NCBI GenBank assembly: GCA_013398055.1
Contig: VZRS01012612.1
Location: 998,254-1,062,253, forward strand
Source: Ifrita kowaldi
Taxonomy: Eukaryota; Chordata; Aves; Passeriformes; Cinclosomatidae
Direction: 5' to 3'
DNA: 64,000 bases
The notes below the pieces were generated by a model. That model saw nothing but the letters and a program-made list of their open reading frames with translations, was not told the origin of the DNA and did not search any database. Shown one piece after another: positions 11,771 through 25,830 of this stretch (position 1 is the stretch's first letter; the number at the start of each line of letters is the position of its first letter). The translations under genes and the position numbers were made by a program.

Positions 11771-14700
11771 TGAACTGATTTGATTTACATATAATTGCTA
11801 TTATTAAAAGCAACAATTTGTGCTATTTGCAATGCAGCTTGCTGCTATGATCAGTTTTACTACAGCATATTAGTCAGTCACTGATTGTTTATGTTATCTC
11901 TTTCAGAAAAAAAGTGACTGTGATCTGACATCCAGCTCTCAGGATGTACTGCTGAATATAAATCTCCAGGTGTCTTTCCAAAACACTTGTCCAAAGGGCA
12001 TACCAGTACTGACAGTCTAGTCCCCAAAACAGTTATTGAAAGGGCTAAAACTGTGATACTGGGTGATGTTTTCCCAAAAACAGAACGGGCTTTTTTTTTT
12101 TGCTGAAAATATGATTGAAGATTACACAGCAAGCAAAGTGAATGAAAGTTTTTAGTGGGCAGATTGCCCAGAATGGAGCCTCAGGAGATATTTAAAAGAA
12201 AAAAATTGGATCTAAGCCTGACAAACGTGAAGTACATTTTAAGATCTTATTACTAGAAATAAATATGTAACTGATTTTTATCACAGCTGTAAATACCAGC
12301 ATGGAGTGCCAAAAGATCCACCTCAGGACATCCTCGTTAGAGCTCTTAATTTTAGCTCATCTTAAATGAGCTAACCTGGTTATTGAAAGCAGTCCAAGGG
12401 CAGTAACAGATAGCAACATGGGCTTCCATGCACTGCTGGGAGCTGTTGAGCTGAGAAGCCATGCACTATCCTGCACAGTTCTCCATGCTGTCACTCTTGC
12501 TTCTGGTACCCAAACAGCATTTTTTAGGGAATACCTATAGTACATAGCACAGTAGAGACTACTGCCTGAAAGAAAGTATTGCTTTCTCCGTAAGAATATG
12601 ACTAATATAAGAGATCATGATAACTTTGTATGGAGTCAGGTCTCCTATTCTGTCCTGACAGGTTCAAAACAAAGGTGATAATGAAAAATTGGGTGATTTC
12701 CCTGAGAACCAGATGTTGCAGGTTGAATGCACACTTCCCTAATTGATGGGGTATGAAAGCAGAGAAAATTAGGAAAGGAACCATAGTTTCAGCTGCAAAA
12801 TGTACTTGTGTTAACTCACTCAGCAACACCTCCTCCCGAGGTTTCTCAAGGAAGGAGGTTACACAAAAAGTAACGCATAGATTAATGGCACAAAGGAACC
12901 AGCCACCGAGAGTGATTGAATCCAAGGTATGAGAGTTGAAATTAGCAATTAGCAAATGTCCAGACACACTATACCAATTAAAAAAAAAGATTAGAAGGCT
13001 TTGTCCACCCTGTTTCCACTGGATGTGTGAGCAACATGAATAGACATGCACAAACTAGGTTAATCCAGTAAGCAGAGGTAACACAGCAGTCAAGATGTGG
13101 CAGTACAGTGTGGACCAGTAAGGAATGTATTCAATATTCACTGGACAGCCCTGTCAACTGCTGATGGTACAATTATCAGCACTGTGGTTATTTGAGGTAC
13201 CCAGAGCACAGCCCACATAGTGGTTCTTGCCAGTGCTGCTGCTGTCCATCCCATTTGTGGGTGAGCATGTGGAGAGACCAGTGGAGGCAGTGGTTTATGG
13301 TACCCAGAGGTTACCCTTGGTTACCTGCCAAGATAACTCCAGGCTCATTGGAAGGGCTGACCTACATGCGGTAGTCTTGTAGCAACACTTGTTTACATTG
13401 TGCATGGAATAGATACCCAGAGGTAAGACAAGACAAAACAGAACTTCTTTTAAAGGCAAGGACATAAATAGTTATTCCATACTTAGAGTGCATCATAAGA
13501 GGATTTGTCCCCAGGGAAAAAATACAAGAGTAATTGAAGGGGAACCACCATGGCAGTACACATTTCTTATGCTGTCTAGCAGAGAATCTCCATAAGTTGT
13601 CCAGTTTATTACCTACTGCCCTGGGAAAATTGAAATTCAAGATTATGACACTTTAGAGAACCTTATGACCATTGTCTTAAGCAAGCAAATGTTCTTAACA
13701 TTTCTGATATTGAATCCTTCAAAACTGGAGTAACAGTCACGGGTAGGCAAGGTTGCTGACATTTTGACCCTACCTAGTATGTATTCCATACATACTAGGA
13801 AAACTTGATTATTGGCTACAGGAATTACTTGGTAGGACATTGGCACTTAGCCTCATTCTCAGTGAGGAGGTTCCTTATGCTGCTGTAGCCATGTGGTGCT
13901 CCAGTGTACGAGCATGAAAACTGGTTTGAAAAACCTGTGCCCGTTTGCCGTGGCAAGAAGAGAATTTAATTATGACCAAATTAAATATCTTGATTGTCAA
14001 AAACAAAGATCCCATAACACCAAGAAGCAATGCAGGGGCTGTCTTCCAAAGAGAGAAACCTGTCAGGAACCCTTCAAGCTTAACACTGTTTGAAGAATTA
14101 TGTTGGAAACTTTAAGCTATTAATGTGTTAAATCCAATGGATGTTTAGAAAGTACTGAGCCCATTGAAGATGGCCTGACTTTTGAACAAGGTAGCAGCAA
14201 AGATCAAGGACTGAGCTAGCATAGAGGAAAAGTGGGCAGAGGAGGTGACTGCAATATGTTTGAATTAGCAATTAATATGACCTCTCAGTGAGTGATGTAA
14301 AGGAAAACTACTGTACAGCTGCTGAAAGTGGTTTCAGCAGATGATCTCTACCATTTCTGTAAAGCCCAGATTCTGAGTGTTTACAGGTACTTCTGCTTTC
14401 CTAGCCACTAACCAATACAGGCATATCCTGCGCCTCTGTACCAACTCTTTCACACAAAAATGTCATCTAATACTTTTAAGATGCCTTAGGAAAACAGATT
14501 ACAAATAAGAGTTGTTTTATTCACTGAAGTTATTACTTCCAAAAATAAATTAAAACTCAAGATAATAGAAGTTAAATTTTAACATCTTATTAGAGCAGGA
14601 GTAGTGAATTATTCACTGTAGTGTGGAAATTCAACATAATCTAAATGGATAAGAAGGAAGGTTTTTGTTCTCCATGTTAAACTGAAAGAATCAAGCATTC

Positions 14701-15784
14701 ATGGTTGAACAAATGCAATTCCTTATGGCCTATACTATACTGTGAGTGCTCTACAAAATGCCAAGTCCCATTTTGTCCAAAAAAATGCTGCTGTCTCTCT
14801 GACATCACAACATCTGAGTCCCTGATATATTGCATTTCTTCACCAAATAGACCCACACAGCATCTTAATAAAAAAATCTGCCTAGTTCTTACCCAACATT
14901 AGGCAGACATAGAAAAATTTTCTGACATATGAAACCATTACACTTCATGTTGATTTTTTCATTGGAATCTGAATTCCCATGTCTAAAAGTACCAGCGTGC
15001 TTTATACTAGCTGGCCAGAAGACTGTCAGAGCAGCCAGTAAGATCAGATCTGGTTTTGCCTTTGTCTTTATCTTACATGTCTTCTGATAGGAAACTGCAT
15101 GTGGTCGCATATTATTACCATGAAGGTACATTGAAGAGAGGAACAGAGCCAGTTACTGTGGGCTAAGGTAGGGTCTGAATTTAGCCTAATCGCCCATGTT
15201 ACCATGCAACACTGTCTGGTTTAACCTCCAAAGAATATGGTAAATAGGTCACCTCTCAGTGAGCTCACTTTTACCACAAGGTGAGAGTTGACACATAGGG
15301 AGATACTGATGAGTAGTTGATATGTGGGGGCTTCAGATCCCTAGATTACTGCTTGCCATTTTGCCCCTCACTGTTATCCTAAGTTTGATTGCTTGTGGGT
15401 CAGGGACAGTAACCGCAATTGAGAAGAATAATTATTTCCAGTCAGGAAACCTGCAGCATCTAGCTTGAAGCTGGATGGTGTATTTCAAGATTTCTCTATG
15501 AAGAAAAATACTTCCCTGTTTATTTACAGAGATGGCATATTAAACCATAATTTTGTGAGTGCTGCTACATATTAAAGATAGTAGGATCTGATTACTTTAA
15601 ATTAAATACTTTTTAATACTATCTGTGGAATGATTTTCAGGTTGATTTTTTAATATAAAATACACGTTTTCTGAGAAAATATGTTGCAGAATACCCTGTA
15701 ATGGCCAGAAAAGACATTTTCTAAGACTGCTTTGGATGTTTGAAGAGAGAACCATTTTATCTGAAATTTGCTTTCTTACAATCT
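11771..15784. other. intergenic DNA, nothing recognised
   Basis: No gene, RNA gene or familiar repeat was recognised. The longest open frame (149 codons, minus strand, 12602-13051) has no recognisable motif and I treat it as chance. Confidence 0.5.
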
Positions 15785-15975
15785 TCAGTTATCTGCCCCG
15801 GTTGTCATGACCTTCCAAAGATAATTGAGTGTCTTTTCAATTACACTGGCCAGTACTTGTGGGTGTGTCCCATTGGGTCCAGTGTGTATGTCCAGTTTAT
15901 TTAAATAGTCCCTAACATTATCCTCATCCACCAAGAAAAAGTATTTCTTGCTCCAGAACCTTGATGTGTCTTGGG
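15785..15975 (-). mobile_element. decayed CR1 LINE ORF2 fragment
   Basis: Antisense CR1 phrases can be followed (cttgtgggtgtgtcccattggg, then tgtccagtttatttaaata, then cctcatccaccaag). The level of divergence suggests an old copy. Confidence 0.6.
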
Positions 15976-17856
15976 AAACTGAGACTTATATCAGAGGATT
16001 TTAAGGACAGAAAACTGAAAACTATGACGGTATCACAAAAACAAGTTATTCAGTTCTCACATATAAAAATCAGGTGGTTAGTGAGTAGGACTCAGACACG
16101 ATCTTATTTTTACATGTGGTGCTGGGGAGTCTCAAATTAGTCAACAGCAAATGACTCATTTCAAAAAACAAGTCATTAGAACACACAAAAAAGTGACAAA
16201 AATACCTCAGACTTGAACAAAATGCCTTGTTATTTAAGGAGGAAAGGAAAAAAGGTGTTTGAGACATAACTTGATTGCTGTTAATCTTTGCTGGGAGAAA
16301 AAAGTAGGTATTACAGTGGCCTCTAATTTAGTGGCAAAAAGTTCCAAGGAACCAGTGTCTGGAAGATGGAACTTGAGACAAAACACAGCCCTGAGCATAA
16401 GCACTGAAATAAAGCTTTCAAGAGGATTTGGGAATAATCATCTTTGAATCAAATTTACTCTGAGAGAATGTTTTTTGTCAAAAGTTTCTTTGTCTCAATA
16501 CAAATGTAATACAATGAAAGGCAGTGAGTCTGATACATCAACACAAATGTTAAATTCACAGTTCTGTCTGACTTAAAACGATTACATAATTCATTCCAGA
16601 GGTCCTGACAGTGAGTTTGAGGCCAAAACCAATGTTAGACTTCAAAAAATACAGCCTGTGCTGATGGGCATGGTTGATGCCGTACATCTAAAGAATACCC
16701 GTCAGGCTGAGGTATCTCTGATCACTGTTGAGGCATGAACACCAAAATTAGGTGGGAATTAAAAACACACAGTGCATGGAAGATAGAAACAACCTAGTAA
16801 AACATGAGATCATTTCATCAGAAGGAGAAGAGATCCGACTAAACAGTGAACATTTTGAAACTCCCACTCAACAGTGTTTCAATATAATTTTGTGCTAATG
16901 AAATTTCCATGGAATTATGTCCACTTTTTGTCATTACGGACTAATCATTTGAATGTGTACATTACTCTGCATTCCTAGCAATGCAGCATTGACTATGGTG
17001 TTGATTTTGTCCTAGATAAACATGCCAGAATTATGAAATGCATTGACATGTTTGTTTTATATTTATTAGTTACTTTTTGCTTCCTAAAGACTTACCATAT
17101 GCTGAGTGACTGGACTGCATAGCTGTATAGGAGATGTAATTCATATGACATGAATATTTTGTGGAACCCTTTTTTGCATTAGGGTTTCCACCATTATGCT
17201 TCATAGTCTTATCTCTTCTCTACTCCGTCTGTTGAAATGGTGAATTTATTAAAGATAGTTTTAAAATGAGACTTCTGAGAGATGGTTCTCTCAGATGTGA
17301 CCTTTATGTTGAACAGGGAATGCATAATTATTGCAAGACTTACACAGATTTTTATGAATTTATGTATTTATCAAAATCTTGTATCATAAGAAGCAAAAAG
17401 AAAGAAGAAAATAAGCTCCATTAGAGAATTGACGAACTCGGGAACAGTTCCAGAAGAATAAGCTGAGTATTCAGCTACAATCCCTTTTTAATATACTTCT
17501 AAGAAAGGTGGTTGTATTGTACTCATAAGAGAGGCCACAGTTAGACATGCTCGTGCACTGCCTCTCTGATGGAAAGATTTTGGTTGTATATTCATGTCTT
17601 CTCCAACAATCCCATCCTCTTTGAGAGAATTCTTTCCCAACTCTACATTGTAAAAGTATACTCCTACTCTCTCTGTCTTTATATCATTTTTCCGAAGCAG
17701 AAAGGCCCATCTCTTTCCTCACCTGCATCTGTCTTATTTGCATCCAGATGCTGCTCTACTGCTGCATGTTTCACTCCTTTTCCAGGAGGTAGCCCCAGGT
17801 CCCTGGACACCCTAACAGCTGGATTGATGCTGGAGCCAAGACTGGTTGGCCCTTCC
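15976..17856. other. intergenic DNA, nothing recognised
   Basis: AT-rich sequence with no gene or familiar repeat recognised. Confidence 0.5.
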
Positions 17857-17980
17857 GTCCTTCCTTCCTTCCTTCCTTCCTTCCTTCCTTCCTTCCTTCC
17901 TTCCTTCCTTCCCCTCTTCCTCCCTTCCTCCCTTCCCCCCTCCCTCTCTCCCTCCCTCTTTTTAGTCTTTCCCTCCCTCT
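17857..17980. repeat. TTCC microsatellite and polypyrimidine tract
   Basis: Some 13-14 near-perfect TTCC units (about 17857-17913) pass into impure C/T-only sequence to about 17980. The tract leaves one strand almost purine-only, so it can form triplex-type structures. Open frames across it on both strands are repeat translations, not genes. Confidence 0.95.
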
Positions 17981-18404
17981 TCTCTTTCACCCTACTCCTT
18001 ATTCAAAATCCACCAGTGTGTGTTTATAGTAGAAGATAAGAGACTAACTCATATTGGTTTCCACACCAAGTGTATAATTTACTAATAAAACTTTGTAAGT
18101 TTTTGAGGACCCTCTAAATTCTGTTGTTCTTTTCCAACCACATGCATCTATGACTATGGAGTGCTCCCTTTCCCTAGGAGTGGGACACCACACATACAAA
18201 ATCAGGCCTTGAAATGATAACTCTAGGTTATAGGAAAATTCTGCAAATATCTCTGAAATAACAGCTGTCTGGAATGGGACTTTCCAAGTGTCAGTAAGAT
18301 CATCAGTGGTACTCAAACACGTCATTTATCCATTGAATAAACACATGGAAACTGAATTGCTGAGGCTGCTATTCCATCATTCTCAAGGGGTACTCACATG
18401 TGTA
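17981..18404. other. intergenic DNA, nothing recognised
   Basis: No feature recognised. Confidence 0.5.
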
Positions 18405-18570
18405 TGTATCACAGAATCACAGAACTGTAGAATCATGGAATGGTTTGGATTGGAAGGGGGCCTTGAAGATTGTCTAGTTCTGTCCCCTCCTGCCACGGGC
18501 AGGGACAACTTCCACTAGACCAGGTTGTTCACAGCCCCATACAACCTGGCCTTGAACACCTCCAGGGATA
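18405..18570 (-). mobile_element. short CR1 LINE 3' end
   Basis: The antisense CR1 tail begins with the reverse complement of the terminal repeat (agaatcatggaatggtttgg) and continues through ctgccacgggcagggacaac and gaccaggttgttcacagccc to cttgaacacctccaggg. About 165 bp, 5'-truncated. Confidence 0.9.
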
Positions 18571-21334
18571 TAGGAAGTATTAGCAAAGGTATGTATGGTG
18601 GCATTGTTAAAGAATTATGATGTTTGCCTTTTGGGACAAGAGAGATTTTAGTCTCTTACTGATAAGGTCATTATAAAGCACATGATTTCAGAGTAGCCAC
18701 AAGGAATCCCACTGACCTGCTCTTACCATGGTGCCAATTGCAGGATGATGAAAGAATGTGCAGGCTGCAGTGAAAATATCAGTGTGTAGGGAAACACCTG
18801 GATGTGGTCCTGGCCATGTCTTTGCAGAATGCTGAGCTTACAAAGCGAGCACTTGCACACTATACATGTTATCTTTTCATTAGCTGAGCAGATAGTGGCA
18901 GGCTCTGGTTGCATACATTATCCCCATACACGCTCAGCTTGTAAATCTGGCACACATAGACAGAAATTCTACCTCCTCCCTCTAAGTCTAAGGGGAAGCA
19001 ATCAGGGAAAATGAGGGTTTCCTCCTGCTCCCACATCTGTTATTGCACAGTGACGTGGCTTAGGAATGAAGGAATGCCAGGCAACCCTGTGTGTCATGTC
19101 ATGTGTTGTGCACTGGTGTGGTATGCATATCCACTCTGCTGTTATGGATTGATTTATGTTGTGCATCAGAGATTTTGGATTTATAGACTACCTACAATAA
19201 ATGTTTTGGGTGCAACATGTTTCCCCTTCAATTTCCAAGTATATAATACCATTTTTAGGGTATCCAGCCAGTACATACAAAAGCAAATGTGTAGAACAAC
19301 AGAAAATATTTTTTAATAGAAGAGATGGAAAATATTCTCCTCTTATCTAACCAAATAAAGCCTTGTTAGGAATTGTTATCAACATGATACGCATCTATTC
19401 CCATTTGAAATAATGTGCATTTGGAAGCCTGCTCTGAAGCAGTCTGGGACAAAGTAAACAGAGAGCTCTGTTAAGAATTTGTTTTTCTTTATTAACTAGT
19501 AAAAACCTTTAATTACTGGGAAAACATAAGGAGGATTTGCTAGGGAAAATAATAATAATATAACATGTATGGCATCATGATTGTGTTACCAGAAATGGTT
19601 TCACTATTGCTTCATACTTGGTAGGTCCTGGAACACATTAGTAACGGAGACTGAAAACAGGCAAACTATGGAAAGATAAGCATAATTCCATCTGTTAATG
19701 CAAAGGAGATTTCTTCATTTGCCTGGTGACTCAACAGTGTATTATGGACTGCAGTGTATGTTAGTTATGGAAATTGCCATTGAAAACAAGTACTCACTGG
19801 CCTCTCACTGACCACTGCAATTCCCCTGGTATGAAGTGGTCTGAGGTGTCCCTTGCCAGCTACAGGGAAAATTTAGTCAAGCATGAAAAGAAAGTGAACT
19901 ATGAGAGGAGTTCCAAAAAAACAAATGTTTCACAAGCCTTTCCAAATCCCTCTCAGTCAGAAAAAGCTTGCTGAGAAATGGCACAAGCCAAAGACTGTAA
20001 ATATAGCGTGTTCCACAGTCCATCCATTTGGGATAATTTTTCAGTGTTAGTTAAATCATCTTAGTCTACTGCTGTATTAGAGCTACAAAATTATTGGAAG
20101 ACGTGGGTACTCTTCCTTACTATACCTATATCTTTTATATTTCTGAAAATTGCAAACACGAATTTAAAAAGGCCCTAGTTTCAGGCTTAGATCACTTTCC
20201 TTCCTCCTCCATAGCTTACCATGTACAGGAAAAAAAATGAAGTGGTGCAAGAGAGATGCTCTTTTCCCATCTTTACACAAAGACAAATACAACCCATAGC
20301 TGTAAACCAGTAATAAGCTCAGTGCATAAAGCTGGATACTGCAGCAAAATTCAGGAGTCTCTTCCTGTCCTGTTCTAACTCACTCATGACAATGGATCAG
20401 TGGACCTTTTTTATGTCATAGATTCTCTAAGACACAGCTTTTACTTAGTTTGGTGCTTGTAGCATTCAGCAGAACATCTTCTAGTTCACCCTCTGCCAGA
20501 GGCTGGCTTCGAGGTCCATGGTCATCGTGGTCTCTTCTCCTACCTCTCCACCATTAACATGCAACCTCTCAGTTACTTTCACCTGTGTCCTACAGGGAAT
20601 GGTTGAGAGAGCCTCTGTTCCAAGTTATGTCACAGCAGATGATGGTGGCTGAAGGAGCTGGCTGTTGGTTGCTCACACCAGCAGCTAACCCAAACCATAC
20701 CACGACCCAGACAGCAGCAGGAAAGGTGACTTGGCATTGATATTGGATGGCATCACTGTGATGAACTGTGTAGCAAATGGAGAGGGACACACGGAAGTGG
20801 AAAGTGAAACATTGTGCAAATGTCAACTCATTAGGAAGTAGTTCAGTACATGGAAGAGTGACAAGAGAAAAAGCAGGGAAAATAAAAACGTGAAGAGAAT
20901 TGTATTAATAATACTTTGAAACTAGTTTAGCAACATGTGTTTGCTGCTTCCATATGGCAAAGCAGGAAGTTAACTGCACAGGATTTCTCCTTCACGCTGA
21001 TGAATTGAACTCAGTACAGTTACAGTCTTTGGCTTGTGCCATTTCTCACACTGATGACAGGTTTATACATGCAAATAAGAAGTGCTGGACAAGAATGGCC
21101 ATAGGGGAATGAAGCCAGGGGGAAAAAGGAGTGCTGTGGGGAAAAATATACAGCAAATCTGTATTGAAAATAAGCTCATAAGTAGGGACATGAAGCCCAC
21201 TGAAGGTGTGAATAAAACCTGGCATCAATAGATACCTGTGTCCCCAAAAATAAATTGGCAGCAGGGGAATGTTCATGATCCTGAATAGAAATCAGCTGCA
21301 CTAGCAAACTCCTAAAACAATCCCTGTCTTGCTT
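18571..21334. other. intergenic DNA, nothing recognised
   Basis: No gene or familiar repeat was recognised. Confidence 0.5.
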
Positions 21335-21700
21335 TCAGCCTAAACCAGCTGGGCTTCTTCCCAGCTGTTCTGAAGATTTTTTCAGGGAGTAGGACCCAAA
21401 CAGTCTCAGCCTGTCTTCATAGGAGAGGTGCTCTATCCCTTTGATCATTTTTATGGCCTTCCTCTGGACCTGCTCCTGTGCTAAGCACCCCAGAGCTAGA
21501 CACAGGTGGGGTCTCATCAGAGCAGAGTAGAGGGACAGAATCACCTCCCTTGATCATCTGGTCATGCTTTTTTTCATACAGCCAAGGAAATTATTGATTT
21601 TTTGGGCTGCAAGTGCACATTTCCAGCTCATGTCCAGCCTCTCACCCACCTGTACCCCTAGTCCTTCTCATCAGGGCTGCTGTCAAATTGTTTCTTTGCT
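21335..21700 (-). mobile_element. CR1 LINE fragment including the end of ORF2
   Basis: On the minus strand, 21335-21544 translates to a piece with VQRKAIKMIKGIEHLSYEDR, typical of the C-terminal end of CR1 ORF2. The following sequence to about 21700 matches the antisense CR1 region upstream of it. Confidence 0.85.
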
Positions 21701-24700
21701 GAAAGATTGGATTCCACCGAATGAAAATAAATGAATCATGCAGACACACAAATATGTCAAGCATGTGGAACAGGTATTTGACCATTGCCCTGTTGCTTTG
21801 TCCTCTGTCTGGCTATATCTGTACCAAGTTTAGTGTATGACTGATATAAACTCATCAGGAGCTACCTTGTGCACACCACACCTCAACCTATTTACTTTGA
21901 ATAGGCCGGAAGCAAGGACCGTATTACACTGTTTGTATTGATTTGGGAACCACACCTTATGATTACCTTATCTTTGGGCTATGATTGTGAGGCATCCTCT
22001 GGTATTTACATTTATGCCCCTGGTTTTCTGTGCAACCGGGGACAACTTATTTAAGCATGCTATGGCTCCCTTTCTTCATCTCTAAATTGGGGGCAATTCT
22101 TTCCTCATGAGATTGTTATGAAGACACATTAATTATCGTTGATAAACAGATTATATCCTAGGGTGAATGAGATAGATACATGAAAAGCATTCTTATTATT
22201 CATATTATGACAACACATTCTGCTTGTACACAGGGAATGTATACACCAGCTCAGAATGGGTGAAGTTTACATAAACTATACATAAGGGTGGGATTAATTT
22301 TCTTTAGTCAGCTAACACCTACTAGTCACCATTCTAGGCTTTTTATATTATTGATAAAGACAGAAAACCTCAGGCAAAGACTTTTTTTTTTACCTAAGGG
22401 TGGTAGAATACATCATCCTTATCTAGGGTGATAGCAAACATCTTCCTCTGCAAGTATCTATTTCTCCACACTGGTTATGGAACCAGGAGCAGCTCATAGA
22501 AGATACGCAGGTACACAAAGGAAAGTGAAATTAAGCACAAACTTACCATTTTGATCAATCAACTGCTACTATTTATTACTTTTTCATGAGAGTGATAGGG
22601 CTAAAATATCACCTACATTGTACCCACAATATCCTTTAAAGTCAATTGGACAGCCACATAACAAAAAGTATACAAGTGTGTACCCAGCTTTATTGTTGTA
22701 CCTGTGGGTTCTTATTACACTGTGCTTCTAAGGGTACAGACACGACACTGGAGAATCACCTGGAAGCTCTGGAAACTCCAAGTCCTGCAGACATGAGCTC
22801 AGGTTTCTTCATTGAGTGCACGGCAAGCCCTAGCCCCAGAAATTGAATACACAGGAAGAATCCATTTAAATGTAACATCAGAGCTGAGCTCACATTTGGA
22901 AAAAGGAAAGGACTAGTAGCAAGAGGTGAAGGAGGTGGAATCACCTCAGGTACCCATTTAAACATCAGTAAGATCAGTGAGTCATTGTTATAGGGCACTA
23001 TACTTATATAGGAATACTATCCTGACAGCCTCTAGCTATAACATGGACCAGATGCCATTTTCCCTAGCCTTTTCCACCTATGGCCAAAGCATTTTTCATG
23101 CAACCACGTCAGAGTGGCTTGAAACTGCCAATATCCGACTTGCCTGCAAGATATTTTTATCTAAGCTTATTGTGCAAGGCCTTTATGGTAAGGGCTGTGT
23201 TCCTGCTGTAGGTGTGATTTCTAGCATAAAGGTTCCAGTTCTAGTCACTATGGCATTACAGATAAACTGTTACTATTTGCAATTCATAGAATATTTTCTC
23301 AACCTCCTATAATCCATAGTTGCTATACAGTGGATGTATTCCACTCATAGATGAAATTCCGTTCATACATGTGTTAGACATACAGAATATTCACATTTAG
23401 GACATAGTGCAAGATATTCTAACATGTTTGATATTGTCATGCAAGAAAAGCTCTATACATTCATATGGAATCTGAGCCCAAGTGGCAATAAAAGTTTCTA
23501 TAAATGCTATACATGGTTTAGTGTTTGGTTTTCTAGGTGAAATGATCTTCCAAAACTCCTGTGATGACCATGTTGGATATTCTGGCTGTATTATTATTAA
23601 TAACTGCTGTTACTAATCACAGTATTCCCATTCCTATACAGTAGTATGTTTGTGGTTATCATTACATCTGTACATTCACAAATATTCCTTTATGACTTAA
23701 TCTGTATCATTCATGAATTTGAGTGAATTTGGGATTATAAGCATTACCTGATCATAAATCCTGTATTATGTACTGTGAGATAACATATACCGAAAGTATA
23801 GCTCAGGACATGTCACATTGTAACCTGTGTCCTTTTGCACTTACCAGGAAAAAAAAAAAGACAAATTACATTTAGGAATAGATTTCATTTTTACTTGTCA
23901 TACAAAAAGTTTTCTGTCGATTCTGACACATTAAATGCAGTACACATGGAACAGAATACAATTTGCATCCCACCTAGCCACTTCACCACTCACCAAGTAA
24001 AGCTATCCCTTTTGAAACACTTGAGGTAATATTATAATTTAATGGATGCAGATCTTTAATTATTTTGATAATAGTAAAAAAACCCGAACGACACAGAAAT
24101 GGAAAACTCAGAGTCTAAGAGTATTAAAATATTAAAATACTTGGCCAAATGACTCCCTTATATTAAAGTTGATTTTCCTCTAATCGTGAAACACTCATTA
24201 ATTCAATGTGCATTAGAGAAAACATGTTCAAATATTAAATTGGTTGATTTCACAAGCTTGTAATTCATTAACATGACTCTGGTTCAGGACTCAATTAAAA
24301 AGGCAGAAATTGAATTTCATTAGAACACAAATAAAATCTGTAAGCAATCAATGGCCACCAACTGGGTGTTATGAAATATAGATTTTGCTACATAGGCTTA
24401 CTATTTGAAGATCAGAAGTCTGACCAATAAAGGTAATGGTACTAGCCTATAAGATAAAGCTTCTGTAAGCATCTGAATTATGTGAGTTTAGGAAAAAATT
24501 AGAGATGCAAAAATTAGTTAATTTAATTTATATGGATTAACAAGTAGCTAAGTGACAGTAAGGGTAACTGCAAATGGACCATCAGCTGTATGGAGTACAA
24601 TGATCTCTGAAATACCATCGACAGATCTGGCATTCACAGTTCTACAAAAATACTAAAAACTTGCAAAAGCTTTGGTGAATGGTAAAACATCTGGAATGTG

Positions 24701-25514
24701 CCTAACACTAACCATCAAAATAAGACTAATCTGCAGTCCAATGAGACTATTTGCAGTCCAATAAAAAATCAAGTTACTAACAGAAGAAATATGAATTGAA
24801 TACCTACATGGAGAAGGGATTACTGACAATAGACTGATCTATACAGTAGGGCTGAGAAAGTATAAAATTTGCAACGGGAAGTTCTGACAAGAAAAAATTA
24901 TGATAAATAACAACTTATAAGTAATTAATTCAGAAAAGAAGAGAAATGGAAACTCCTGTATGCCACCGAGACAGAAGATATGACTTCTTTTTTTCTTTGC
25001 TGCAGAAAGTAAAGTGGAGGCTATTTGATAGGCAGCTAGTCTGGGCTGAAAACAGAGCAGAGATGATGACAGCAACCAAGAAGGATGTTTCAGCTGCTTC
25101 TCAACACAGTAACCAGCAGGTCTGAGGACCATGTCCTCTGCACTGCAGCCACTAAGCAGCTCTGGGCTGGCACTGGGTTATGCATGGACCTGCATTTTGG
25201 CAGAAGTTTATGGTGCACTCCCTTACCCCTGTGTCAGCAAAATACAGGAGGATAGGTTCTCTTATAGTCAGGTACTGTCCTGCACTGCATTTTCCTTTAG
25301 GTACCAATATTGTACTGTGTAAAACTGTAAAAAAAATCAAAAGTATAATTTCCTTTCTGTAGTTTAATAGTCTCTGTGGAGTTTGAATACAGCACTGGAG
25401 CTAGCCCTGTACCTACAGATACCCTTCCTAGAGCATGCTGGTATAATGAATGCTACTATATATCATATATACTGTATGGATACTGGTACTGTTGCATGGT
25501 GTTATTTGGTCCAA
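21701..25514. other. intergenic DNA, possible conserved noncoding stretch at 24020-24380
   Basis: No gene or familiar repeat was recognised. The part near 24020-24380 is dense in TAATT/ATTAA cores and has little simple repeat, as many vertebrate conserved noncoding elements do; conservation itself cannot be judged from one sequence. Confidence 0.45.
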
Positions 25515-25830
25515 GATGCAGGACTGCATTTGTTGAATCTCTTAAAATGTTTGTCAGGCCATTTCTTCAGCTTGTCAAGGTGACTCCGACAGCAGACATA
25601 TCATCCAGCACAATGACTGCTCTCTACATTTGGATACCATCTGTGAACTTGTGGCAGATACATGCTGTTCCATTGTCAAAGCCATGAATGGAGATGTTAA
25701 ATAATATTGCTCCCAATATGAATACCCAAGGAATACCACTTGTAAACAGACACCACTTCATTTTCAGCCTGTTGCTCCAGCCTGTTTTTTTACTTACTTT
25801 AATTCACCCAGATAGTGAATTAAACTAGTG
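25515..25830 (-). mobile_element. decayed CR1 LINE fragment
   Basis: Antisense CR1 ORF2 phrases are recognisable in order: ttggataccatctgtgaactt, atgaatggagatgttaaata and cccaaggaataccact. Divergence is high, so this is an old insertion. Confidence 0.7.

Noticed and set aside
12602..13051. A 149-codon minus-strand open frame
   Set aside because: No recognisable domain, no splice or promoter context; within chance expectation for this length of DNA.
17857..17980. CRISPR-like regular repeats
   Set aside because: Simple TTCC repeats without spacers; no CRISPR array exists in this eukaryotic window.
17569..18039. A 156-codon open frame on + and a 103-codon one on - over the TTCC tract
   Set aside because: Both are mostly translations of the microsatellite.
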